The translations under genes and the position numbers were made by a program. Of a stretch of 58,928 nt of DNA, positions 24,450 through 32,721 are shown in pieces (the stretch's first letter is position 1; each line of letters starts with the position of its first letter). The notes under the pieces are model-generated. The model worked only from the letters and a program-made list of their open reading frames with translations. It was not told where the DNA came from and made no database searches. The stretch comes from CAZFMJ01 sp964520045 (lineage in GTDB: Bacteria > Elusimicrobiota > Elusimicrobia > Elusimicrobiales > CAZFMJ01), in assembly GCA_964520045.1 (NCBI GenBank), contig CAZFMJ010000007.1, positions 1 through 58,928 of the forward strand, written 5' to 3'.

Positions 24450-25937
24450 ATGTCAAAATATGTCGAATGTGTGCCTAATTTCAGCGAAGGCAGAGATGCG
24501 GGAAAAATCGAGCAGATAGTTTCCGCCGCGCGCAATACTGCCGGCGTAGTCATTCTTGACGTTGAGAAGGATATTGATCATAACAGAACTGTGCTTTCTT
24601 TTGTGGCGCCCGTTGAAACTGCCGTTGAAGCATGTTTTAAAGCTGTGAAAAAGGCGGCAGAGCTTATCGACTTAAATTATCATAAGGGAGAGCACCCTCG
24701 CATGGGAGCGATGGATGTGGCTCCCTTTATCCCCGTGCTCGGTTCTTCCATTGAAGACTGCATAACTTTGGCGAAACAGCTCGGGGAAAGAATCGGGAAA
24801 GAGCTTCAAATACCGGTCTATCTTTACGACCAGGCCGCATTAAGGCCCGACAGAAAAGATCTGGCAAAAGTGCGGAAAGGCCAGTTTGAAGGCCTCAAAA
24901 CCGAGATCGGAACAAATCCCGAAAAAATTCCCGACTTCGGCCCGAACAAGATACATCCTACCGCTGGCGCAATGGCCGTAGGGGCAAGGGAGCAGATAAT
25001 AAATTTCAATGTGAATCTGGATACAAAGGATATGGAATTCGGGAAGGGACTTGCCAAAAAGATAAGAACTTCCGGCGGAGGACTGCCGTGTCTGCGCGCC
25101 AAAGAAATATTCCTCGAATCAAAGGGACAGGTGCAGATATCCACGGTGCTTACCAATTACAAGGTGACTTCAATAAAGACGGTAATAGACGCCATACAAA
25201 GGGAAACGGAGCCGAAAGGAATAAAAATAGCGGATACTGAACTCATAGGCCTTACCACGCAGGAGGCTATAAACGGCTTTGCGCTTGAGACCCTGAAGGT
25301 GATCAATTTTCAGCCGTCGGCGCAGATTCTTGAAAGCCGGCTTTCAGATCTGCTTTCCACGTGGCAGTCAGGCTCGGACAAGCTTGTGGATGCTCTTTCC
25401 AACACGGACCCTACTCCGGGCGGAGGAAGCGCCGCAGCTGTTTCGGGAGCCATGGGGTGCGCTTTGGGGCAGATGGCTATGGGGATATCTCTTCAGAGTA
25501 AAAAACTGGATGAAGCCAAAAAACCCGCTTTAAGAAAAGGGCATGAAGCTCTCGGGCGCTTGAGAAGCGAAATGCAGGCCTGCATGAGGGAAGATTCAAG
25601 GGCGTTTGAGCTGTTTATGGAAACGCGAAAAATTCCCAAAGATGATCCGTCGAGGCCGGCAAAAATGCAGGCGGCTCTTTGTTACGCCGCCGAGGTGCCT
25701 TTAAAGACGGCGCGGATTGCGTCTCAGGCTTTGGATGAGCTTAAAGACAGCGGCGGCATATCGCCGTCCGTAGGTTCGGATTACAGAAGCGCCAATCATC
25801 TTTTGCTTTGCGCCATAAAATGCGCGGCGGAAAATGTTAAAATAAACATTGAATCAATACAGGATAAAAATTATTCCGCAAAGCTGGAGAAAGAGCTGGA
25901 GTCGTTTATGGATGCCGTTAAATGCGGATGCTGTTAA
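24450..25937 (+). CDS. ftcD: Bifunctional glutamate formimidoyltransferase / formiminotetrahydrofolate cyclodeaminase
   Basis: The N-terminal about 300 residues form the formiminotransferase (YVECVPNFSEGRD; the LNYHKGEHPRMGAMD region holds the catalytic His). The C-terminal about 190 form the all-helical cyclodeaminase (DPTPGGGSAAAVSGAMGCALGQM). Together they pass the formimino group of formiminoglutamate to THF and release ammonia, giving 5,10-methenyl-THF. This continues the reaction catalysed by HutI. The ATG at 24450 is preferred because TTGGAGGATAAC precedes it; an in-frame TTG at 24438 lies inside that ribosome site. The 495-residue fused form is like the animal enzyme and some bacterial ones. 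Confidence 0.95.
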   Translation: MSKYVECVPNFSEGRDAGKIEQIVSAARNTAGVVILDVEKDIDHNRTVLSFVAPVETAVEACFKAVKKAAELIDLNYHKGEHPRMGAMDVAPFIPVLGSSIEDCITLAKQLGERIGKELQIPVYLYDQAALRPDRKDLAKVRKGQFEGLKTEIGTNPEKIPDFGPNKIHPTAGAMAVGAREQIINFNVNLDTKDMEFGKGLAKKIRTSGGGLPCLRAKEIFLESKGQVQISTVLTNYKVTSIKTVIDAIQRETEPKGIKIADTELIGLTTQEAINGFALETLKVINFQPSAQILESRLSDLLSTWQSGSDKLVDALSNTDPTPGGGSAAAVSGAMGCALGQMAMGISLQSKKLDEAKKPALRKGHEALGRLRSEMQACMREDSRAFELFMETRKIPKDDPSRPAKMQAALCYAAEVPLKTARIASQALDELKDSGGISPSVGSDYRSANHLLLCAIKCAAENVKINIESIQDKNYSAKLEKELESFMDAVKCGCC

Positions 25938-25949
25938 AAAAATAAAACA

Positions 25950-26172
25950 GAAGATTAAACGCAAAGAGCGCAAAGCAAACGCAAAGGACACAGATCCATT
26001 CTTTCCATGAAAGTCTTTGAGAATGGGCAGTCCAAACTCATTGCCTCAAAGGAAAGTTTGGACGAAGCGGATCTGATGGGAATGACGGGAAATAGACTGT
26101 CAAGGTAAGTCATCGGTATGACAATGCGGGGACAGTGAATGGTTTATAATCTTTGCGTCCTTTGCGGTTTTA
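25950..26172 (+). mobile_element. Internally deleted GxxExxY element with a nested DH element
   Basis: The left end is TTAAACGCAAAGAGCGCAAAGC and the right end is TCTTTGCGTCCTTTGCGG. Between them the remnant start (ATGGGAATGACGGGAAATAG...) joins the remnant end (GTGAATGGTTTATAATC). A DH element (25995-26063) is inserted after GGACACAGA, at the same place as in the copy at 23289-23615. The copy begins about 12 bp after the ftcD stop and fills the gap. Confidence 0.7.
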
Positions 26173-26197
26173 TTTGTGTTAAAAAAAGGAGAAGACG

Positions 26198-26818
26198 ATG
26201 AAAATGTTGATTGCGGCGGTTCTTTTGGCGGGTCTTTTGTCCAGCGCGCAGGCGCAGGATGCCGGAGGAAAACCTCCGGAAAATAAACCTGCTCCGGGCA
26301 TAAGCGGTCAGATGCCTGATGAAATGAAACAGGAATTAACGGATAAGTTCATAGAAGAGCGCAAGCTTGAGCTGGATAAAATGCTTAATGCGCGCGTGGG
26401 TGAAATAGAGAAAGAATATTCAGGGATGCAGACGTTTCAGACTAAGATGAAAGATGACCGCGTGGCTTTTGAAAAGCAGGCGTCTGCCGAAAGAAAGATG
26501 TTTTTGGATTCCCTTAAAGGCATGAAGCCGGAACTGCGCAGGAATTCTTTCCAGTCTTTCAATATGCAGCAGAAGGAAAAACGCAGAATGTTTACCGAAG
26601 GACAGCGTTCAAAGCGCCGGGAATTTTTTGAAAATCTCAAAACCGAGCGTTTGGAAGTCAGACAGGAGTTAAGGCAGGATATCCGCGGGGACAGACAGGA
26701 GTTTAAGCAGGAAATGCGCAATCAGCGGCAGGAGATAAGGCAGGAAATGCTTCAGAAGCGCATGGAAATGCGTCCCAATCCTCCCGCTCCGGAGCAGCAG
26801 AAGGGCGGAGGGAAATAG
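26198..26818 (+). CDS. Secreted, highly charged helical protein with RQE repeats
   Basis: The 206-residue product has a signal peptide (KMLIAAVLLAGLLSSAQAQ) followed by about 170 residues of almost continuous charged helix. Near the C-terminus a 4-7 residue rhythm appears (RQELRQDIRGDRQEFKQEM, then RNQRQEIRQEM). A proline-rich end follows. It resembles periplasmic coiled-coil or Spy-like chaperone proteins only in composition, and I cannot assign a function. AAAAAAGGAGAAGACG precedes the ATG. A terminator follows 70 bp after the stop. Confidence 0.7.
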   Translation: MKMLIAAVLLAGLLSSAQAQDAGGKPPENKPAPGISGQMPDEMKQELTDKFIEERKLELDKMLNARVGEIEKEYSGMQTFQTKMKDDRVAFEKQASAERKMFLDSLKGMKPELRRNSFQSFNMQQKEKRRMFTEGQRSKRREFFENLKTERLEVRQELRQDIRGDRQEFKQEMRNQRQEIRQEMLQKRMEMRPNPPAPEQQKGGGK

Positions 26819-26884
26819 CTGGGCTGCTGGACGGCTAGACGGCGGAATGAGGCCGCAAAAAATAAAATTAAGTAAGGATATAAA

Positions 26885-26918
26885 AAATAGACCCTGATTT
26901 TTCAGGGTCTATTTTTTT
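26885..26918 (+). terminator. Intrinsic terminator after the charged secreted protein
   Basis: A perfect 10-bp stem, TAGACCCTGA / TCAGGGTCTA, has a four-T loop and ends in seven T residues. The A-rich left side would also allow use on the minus strand, although the GH20 gene is about 140 bp away. Confidence 0.88.
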
Positions 26919-26959
26919 GTAAATCCTACATTTTTCCGGTTGTGACTTTTTAACGGCCG

Positions 26960-27015
26960 TCCCATTCCTTTCTCAAGGGCTTTGAGAATGGGTCAACTTA
27001 AACTCATTCGAGTTG
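26960..27015 (+). repeat. DH element with a decayed second hairpin
   Basis: CCCATTCC...GAATGGG is intact, but the second hairpin (ACTTAAACTCATTCGAGTTG) is shortened and changed. It lies between the terminator and the GTAGACGG repeat at the end of the GH20 gene. Confidence 0.65.
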
Positions 27016-27055
27016 TGTGGAGGGAAGGATGGTAGCTGTTGTTTTCTTTTACCTT

Positions 27056-29116
27056 CTACCGTTTACCGTCTTCCGTCTCCCGTCTATTTGCTGCTTTTAT
27101 CAGTTTTTCCACGGCCGCGGCTATCATTAATTCAGCATGGCCGTAAGACTTTTTGGCTTCATCCGCTATCTTTAACCGTTCTCCAACCCATGCGCTTTCG
27201 GCTGATTTTCCAGAAGCGATGAAATCCAAAGCTTCAAGCCCCGCCTGCGATATCTTTGAAAGATTAACGGACAGCGGTTCTATTTCCTTCAATATCGGCG
27301 AGTTCTTGATCGTATCCTGAAGCCTGGCGTGATTATCTTTCCATGCGGAAAGGCGCGCTTTCAGGCTTTCCAGAAGAGCCGCATCTCCGGCAAGATATGC
27401 GTCCGCGTCCCTGCGGAAATTTCTGGCCGCCGCCGCGTCGGGCCGGCAGGCGTCCGCAAAGCGGGTGTAAGGCGAAAGGGAGTTATACATTCCCGAAAAA
27501 TGCCTGTCGTAAATTTTAATGGGCTCCGAGACATCCGCCAGAATTTTCAGCGCAGCTATGTCCCTGCCGGCTGAAAGTCTTCTGAGCATCATCTCGTAAT
27601 TTTTTTCATGGGTAAGGCCCAGTTCTTCCAGTTTCAGGCTTACGGTATCCAGCCGCTTATACATGTCTTCGATATCATTCATCTGCTCCGGCGACCAAAG
27701 CCGTTCCGCTATGGCGGCCGTGCGCGGCCAGATGCGCGAGTCTATGTTTTCAGGAGTGACAAGCTCCGACCACATGGTCGCTTCTCCTCCGAGAATTCTC
27801 TTTTTCTCCTCGTCGCTGAGTTTTAGTTCGGGGGTAAGCGGATCGGTCAAATAATGAAAATCGGTGGGCTGGACAAGGTCTATGTAATATCCGGTTGAAA
27901 GCAGACCCATATATCCCTTTTTGGCCGCGTCAGCCAGGAACTCTTTGCCCCGATATGACTGTATCACTATGTTTTTGGGCACATCCGGATGGAGGATATC
28001 GTCCCAACCTACCATTTTCCTGCCGTGGCCGGTCAGTATTTTGGCAATTTTGCTGTTGAAATACGCCTGAAGGCCGCTGTTGTCCTTAATGGAATTCTTC
28101 TTCATGAATTCCTGTATGGACTTATTGTTCGTCCAATGCAGGCCGGTCACTTCGTCTCCGCCTATGTGCAGGTATTCGTCGGGAAACAATCCCGCCATCT
28201 CTCCTAAAAATTTGTCCAGAAATTTATATACATTATTGTCGGTGGGGTTCATGGTGGGATCGGCTTTTATCCATCTGCGTTCCATGCCGTAAGGGCCGGG
28301 AGCGCTGGCAAGCTCCGGATACCCTATGAACCAGCTCGAGGTGTGTCCGGGGACGTCGAATTCCGGCACGACCCTTATTCCCAGTTCATCCGCGTATTTT
28401 ATGATGTCTTTTATCTGCTCCTGCGTGTAATAAAGGCCGTCTGACCCCAATTCGTGAAGTTTTGGAAATTTTTTGCTTTCAATGCGGAAGGCCTGGTCTT
28501 CGGTAAGGTGCCAGTGCAGAACATTAAGTTTAACCGCCGCCATTGCGTCGAGGTTGCGTTTAATAACGTCAAGGGGAAGGAAATGCCTGCAGGAGTCGAT
28601 AAGCAGTCCGCGCCACGCGAACCTCGGCTTGTCGAGTATTTCGACCACCGGGAAATAGTAGCCGTTTTCATCCCCGTTTAGAAGCTGGAGCAGCGTTTCA
28701 ATTCCGCGTACCGCTCCGATGTCGGTTACGGCGGAGAGTTCGATGTTATCAAGAGTTATTTTCAGCGAATAAGATTCGTCTTCGCCGAGCGCAACTTTTC
28801 CGTGCCGCGTTACTTTAATGAGCATTTGAGGCGCGCTGTTTTTATCTTCCGGTGTAACAAACCGCTGTTTTATAAAAAGGCCTGTTTTATCGTCAAGCCG
28901 TTTGAGCATCCTTGAGGCCTGCGAATAAAGCCGTTTGCCGGCTTCTCCCTGAACAGTCACCGTAAAAGAGCTTGTGACCGCGAATCTGCCGTCCATGGCC
29001 GTGAGGCTTTCGGGATACGGCATAAGATTATAAACAGTCGGACCTGCATGGCTGTTTATGCCCAAAAATACCGTTAAAACTGCGGCTGTCAGTAATTTGT
29101 TTATATTGTTTTTCAT
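27056..29116 (-). CDS. Beta-N-acetylhexosaminidase (GH20), secreted
   Basis: The enzyme removes terminal beta-GlcNAc/GalNAc residues. The ATG at 29116 follows AAAGGGGATACC and opens a signal peptide (MKNNINKLLTAAVLTVFLG). An N-terminal GH20b domain comes first, then the barrel with LLIDSCRHFLPLDVIKRNLD, LHWHLTEDQAFRIESKKFP and the catalytic pair D321-E322 in HIGGDEVTG. A C-terminal helical extension of about 190 residues follows. The last residues (RRETEDGKR) come from a GTAGACGG repeat. It is divergent from the GH18-GH3 genes and probably releases GlcNAc in the periplasm. Confidence 0.92.
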   Translation of the reverse strand: MKNNINKLLTAAVLTVFLGINSHAGPTVYNLMPYPESLTAMDGRFAVTSSFTVTVQGEAGKRLYSQASRMLKRLDDKTGLFIKQRFVTPEDKNSAPQMLIKVTRHGKVALGEDESYSLKITLDNIELSAVTDIGAVRGIETLLQLLNGDENGYYFPVVEILDKPRFAWRGLLIDSCRHFLPLDVIKRNLDAMAAVKLNVLHWHLTEDQAFRIESKKFPKLHELGSDGLYYTQEQIKDIIKYADELGIRVVPEFDVPGHTSSWFIGYPELASAPGPYGMERRWIKADPTMNPTDNNVYKFLDKFLGEMAGLFPDEYLHIGGDEVTGLHWTNNKSIQEFMKKNSIKDNSGLQAYFNSKIAKILTGHGRKMVGWDDILHPDVPKNIVIQSYRGKEFLADAAKKGYMGLLSTGYYIDLVQPTDFHYLTDPLTPELKLSDEEKKRILGGEATMWSELVTPENIDSRIWPRTAAIAERLWSPEQMNDIEDMYKRLDTVSLKLEELGLTHEKNYEMMLRRLSAGRDIAALKILADVSEPIKIYDRHFSGMYNSLSPYTRFADACRPDAAAARNFRRDADAYLAGDAALLESLKARLSAWKDNHARLQDTIKNSPILKEIEPLSVNLSKISQAGLEALDFIASGKSAESAWVGERLKIADEAKKSYGHAELMIAAAVEKLIKAANRRETEDGKR

Positions 29117-29203
29117 GGTATCCCCTTTGGAAATATAAATAGTCAACTATCTGATAAATATATAAAAAAAACATGTAAAAGCAAAGGAATTAAAGGGAAA
29201 TGA

Positions 29204-29238
29204 TATAATATATTGGTCCTATATAGAAGTAGGTCCAA
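29204..29238 (+). promoter_or_regulatory. Possible promoter and operator of the GH18-GH3 unit
   Basis: TATAAT at 29204-29209 is followed by a near-perfect inverted repeat, TTGGTCCTA (29213-29221) and TAGGTCCAA (29230-29238), placed over the expected transcription start. It lies in the 237-bp divergent region between the GH20 and GH18 genes. A repressor site is plausible but unproven. Confidence 0.35.
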
Positions 29239-29353
29239 TGTCGTTTCTGAAATAGGACTTAAGGCACCTGTTTGTGTCCCAAAAATACGCAAGAATAATA
29301 TCAGGCGGATACAAATAAATGTAGGAACAGCTGTGTAATGCAGTGTGGCGTGA

Positions 29354-30358
29354 ATGAATAAAAAAATTGCAGCTAGTTTTGCTTTCGTAGTTTTGGCCGG
29401 GTTGATTTTTTCTGCGGCGGATGTGTCCTGTAAAATAAATAATACAAATCTTTTCGGGCCGGTCAAGGGAAGGCGCCAGATAGCTTCGTGGATCATTTAT
29501 AACGGCCCCGATACCATCAACGATATCTCCGCTCATGCCGGCGTTCTTTCTTCAGTGAGTATTTTCGGCAGGCCCACAAAAGAATTTATTGAGCAGTGCG
29601 CCGGGCTCAATGTGGAAACGTATCTCGCTGTCGGGGGAGATGAATCCGCGTTCGATACTCCCGAAAATGCGGAATCCAGTATCGAAGGGTATATCCGGAC
29701 AGCAAAAGAACTCGGGGTAGCCGGAATTGACATGGATTTTGAGCAATTAGACCCGAAATACCAAAAAAGTTTTTCTTCGTTTTTAAGGGATGCTTCCGCG
29801 AGACTTCATAAGGCGGGGAAAAAACTCAGCATATGCGTGGGATATTTTCCTAATATCCCGCCCATGAATAAGCCGTATTTTTATGATCCCAAAGTAGTGG
29901 GGGAAACCTGCGATATTGTGCGGGTTATGTGCTATGACATGCACTGGGCGGGCGGATATACCGGGAAAATGGGGCCCACGAGCACAAAGCCCTGGGCGAA
30001 AGAGGCGATGGGGTGGTGGCAGAGGACCGTGCCGGGGCATAAACTTGTAATGGGACTGCCCGCATACGGCAATGATTATAATTTAAATACAGGCAAGGCG
30101 GAGCAGATCTATCTGCCTGCTCCGGTTATAAAAGGCAAATTGATAAGGAAAGAATGGATGCCGTATGAGGCGCTGAACTCTTATCACTATACCGATGAAA
30201 AAGGAATTCCGCACATGTTTTTCGCAAGCGATTCCGCCAGCACTTCCGCCCACCTTGAGACCGTAGACGATTTGGATATTCCAGCCGTAGGTTTCTGGAC
30301 TCACCACAGCGTAGGCTCCGATACATGGAAAGTCATACGCAAATGGCTTGCAAAATAA
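29354..30358 (+). CDS. Secreted GH18 chitinase-like hydrolase
   Basis: The 334-residue protein begins with a signal peptide (IAASFAFVVLAGLIFSAAD). The GH18 active-site strand is GIDMDFE (124-130) with E130 as the acid. VMCYDMHWAGG supplies the substrate-assisting Tyr/Asp, and AVGFWTHHS ends the barrel. Its small size and lack of binding modules suggest a chitobiase- or endo-beta-N-acetylglucosaminidase-like enzyme acting on short chains. The GH3 gene starts 20 bp downstream. No good ribosome site precedes the ATG. Confidence 0.88.
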   Translation: MNKKIAASFAFVVLAGLIFSAADVSCKINNTNLFGPVKGRRQIASWIIYNGPDTINDISAHAGVLSSVSIFGRPTKEFIEQCAGLNVETYLAVGGDESAFDTPENAESSIEGYIRTAKELGVAGIDMDFEQLDPKYQKSFSSFLRDASARLHKAGKKLSICVGYFPNIPPMNKPYFYDPKVVGETCDIVRVMCYDMHWAGGYTGKMGPTSTKPWAKEAMGWWQRTVPGHKLVMGLPAYGNDYNLNTGKAEQIYLPAPVIKGKLIRKEWMPYEALNSYHYTDEKGIPHMFFASDSASTSAHLETVDDLDIPAVGFWTHHSVGSDTWKVIRKWLAK

Positions 30359-30378
30359 AATAACCGAAGGAGAAATTT

Positions 30379-32721
30379 ATGCGTTTAACGAGAACAATAG
30401 CAGCGGCATTATTCTTTTTACCTGTAATTTGTTTGCCTGCTTATCCGCAGAAAAACGTTTCAATCCCGGATTATAAAAATCCCAAACTTTCTGCCGAAAA
30501 AAGAACAGCCGACCTGCTGAAAAAAATGACGCTTGAAGAAAAAGCCGCCCAGACCCAGGCGCTTTGGCAGATGAAAAAACTCATAATGGACGACAAGGGC
30601 GATTTTTCCGTCGAAAAGGCTACGGAAGTTCTAAAATACGGCATAGGCCAGATTACGCGGGCAAATGAAAAGAAAAGCGGTCCCAAAGAAGGCGCTGTCT
30701 TTGCCAATGACATACAGAGGTTTCTTGTCGAGAAGACGCGGCTGGGCATACCCGCGATGGTTCATGAAGAGGCGTTGCACGGGCATATGTCAAAAAAGGG
30801 AACAAGTTTTCCGCAGGCGATCGCTCTTGCCGGAACTTGGGAGCCGGAGCTTCTTGAAAGGGTGTTTTCCGCTGTGGCCCAGGAATTGCGCGCAAGGGGA
30901 GCCCAGCAGGTGCTTGCCCCCGTGCTTGATGTGGCGCGCGACGCCCGCTGGGGCAGGGTGGAGGAGACATACGGCGAGGACCCATACCTTGTTTCAAGGA
31001 TGGGGGTCGCGTGCATAAGGGGGTATCAGGGAACAGGGCCTGTCATAGACTCAAAGCATGTTATAGCCACCGTAAAGCATTTTGCGGCTCACGGCCAGCC
31101 TGAGGCGGGGGTTAATATCGCTCCCGCAAATTATTCTGAAAGAATTATACGGGAAGTTTTCCTCGCTCCGTTTAAGTCTGCTGTAACCGAGGCAGGAGTT
31201 TTAAGTTTAATGGCCTCCTACAATGAGATAAACGGGATGCCTTCTCACGCCAATAAATGGCTTCTGGACTCGGTATTAAGGAAGGAATGGGGGTTTAAGG
31301 GGTTCGTGGTGGCTGATTATAACGGCATAAATGAACTTTGTGAAATTCATAAAATCGCAGCCGACAAAGAGGAAGCCGCAAAAAAGGCTCTTGAAGCCGG
31401 AGTTGATATCGAGCTTCCGGACATAACGGTCTACCAGACTTTGGTTCAGCAGATTAAGGAAGGAAAAATCTCTGAGTCCGTTTTGGATAAGACGGTTTCA
31501 AGAATTCTTTACGCCAAGTTTTTGACCGGCCTTTTTGAAAATCCCTATGTCGATCCTGAATATGCGGAGAAAATAACGAACAGCCCCGGGCATCAGGCTT
31601 TGGCTCTTGAGGCGGCCAAAAAAGCGATTGTCCTTCTTAAAAACAAAAACAATCTGCTTCCGCTTGATATCAATAAAATCGGCTCAATAGCCGTAATGGG
31701 GCCGAATGCGGAGGGCTGTCATCTGGGCGAATACAGCGACGACCCCGGCAGATGCGTTTCGGTGCTTGACGGAATAAAGGTAAAGGCGGGGAATAAAATA
31801 AAAGTCAATTATGCGGAGGGTTCAAGAATAACTGAAGGCGATTCGGATTGGCGGGGCTGGTACCTTGACGAAGTAAAATTGAGCGGTGCCGCGGAGAATG
31901 AAAGAAGGATAGCGGAGGCGGTTGAAACCGCCAAAGCAAGCGATGCGGTTTTGCTTGTGCTCGGAGAAAATGAAAAAACTTCAAGGGAAGCATGGGGCGC
32001 TGAGCATCTTGGAGACAGGGACAGCCTTGAGCTTCTGGGAATGCAGAATGAGCTTGTAAAAGCGGTGCTTGGGACGGGCAAGCCGGTGATAGCGCTTATT
32101 TTAGGGGGAAGGCCGCTTTCAATAAACTATATTGCGGAAAATGTCCCTGCAATTTTAGAGGGCTGGTTTTTGGGGCAGGAGGGGGGGACTGCCGTTGCTG
32201 ATGTGATTTTCGGGGATTATAATCCCGGCGGAAAGCTTACTATTACTTTTCCGCGTTCAGTCGGCCAGATCCCCGTATTTTACAATCATAAGCCGAGCGC
32301 AAAGCGGGGCTATTTATTAGCCGATAAGTCTCCGCTTTTTTCTTTCGGGTACGGGCTTAGTTATACAACTTTTAAAATAGACAATCTAAGGCTTTCAAAA
32401 TCACGGATAAAAGCGGATGAGAAAACCGTTCTTAAAGTTGATGTTGCGAACACCGGCGCCAGAAAAGGCGATGAAGTGGTTCAGATGTATATCAGGGATA
32501 AAGTGAGTTCCGTAACAAGGCCGGTGAAAGAATTAAAAGGATTTAAGCGCGTGACTCTCGAGCCGGGGCGGACGCAGACCGTGGAATTTAACATTACGCC
32601 GGATACGCTGTCTTTCCTTGATGAAAATATGAAGGAGACCGTAGAGCCTGGCGCGTTTGACATTATGGCCGGCCCGAATTCGGTCGACCTGCAGACGGTA
32701 TCTCTTGAAGTGGTGAAATAG
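30379..32721 (+). CDS. Secreted GH3 beta-glycosidase (BglX-like)
   Basis: The 780-residue protein has a signal peptide (RTIAAALFFLPVICLPAYPQ). Its GH3 barrel has KHFAAHGQPEAGVN and the nucleophile D313 in GFVVADYNG. The alpha/beta sandwich (IAVMGPNAEGCHLGEYSDD, VLLVLGENEKTSREAWG) and a fibronectin-III-like end (VVQMYIRDKVSSVTRPVKEL) follow. This is the three-domain plan of periplasmic beta-glucosidases and beta-xylosidases. Specificity is ambiguous: the partner GH18 gene suggests GlcNAc-containing oligomers, while the convergent xylose genes would suit beta-xylosidase. AAGGAGAAATTT precedes the ATG. Confidence 0.9.
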   Translation: MRLTRTIAAALFFLPVICLPAYPQKNVSIPDYKNPKLSAEKRTADLLKKMTLEEKAAQTQALWQMKKLIMDDKGDFSVEKATEVLKYGIGQITRANEKKSGPKEGAVFANDIQRFLVEKTRLGIPAMVHEEALHGHMSKKGTSFPQAIALAGTWEPELLERVFSAVAQELRARGAQQVLAPVLDVARDARWGRVEETYGEDPYLVSRMGVACIRGYQGTGPVIDSKHVIATVKHFAAHGQPEAGVNIAPANYSERIIREVFLAPFKSAVTEAGVLSLMASYNEINGMPSHANKWLLDSVLRKEWGFKGFVVADYNGINELCEIHKIAADKEEAAKKALEAGVDIELPDITVYQTLVQQIKEGKISESVLDKTVSRILYAKFLTGLFENPYVDPEYAEKITNSPGHQALALEAAKKAIVLLKNKNNLLPLDINKIGSIAVMGPNAEGCHLGEYSDDPGRCVSVLDGIKVKAGNKIKVNYAEGSRITEGDSDWRGWYLDEVKLSGAAENERRIAEAVETAKASDAVLLVLGENEKTSREAWGAEHLGDRDSLELLGMQNELVKAVLGTGKPVIALILGGRPLSINYIAENVPAILEGWFLGQEGGTAVADVIFGDYNPGGKLTITFPRSVGQIPVFYNHKPSAKRGYLLADKSPLFSFGYGLSYTTFKIDNLRLSKSRIKADEKTVLKVDVANTGARKGDEVVQMYIRDKVSSVTRPVKELKGFKRVTLEPGRTQTVEFNITPDTLSFLDENMKETVEPGAFDIMAGPNSVDLQTVSLEVVK

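Noticed and set aside
32533..32721. A meaningful antisense overlap between xylB and the GH3 gene
   Set aside because: One base added in a homopolymer removes the overlap and gives xylB a normal end, so a frameshift is the simpler explanation.
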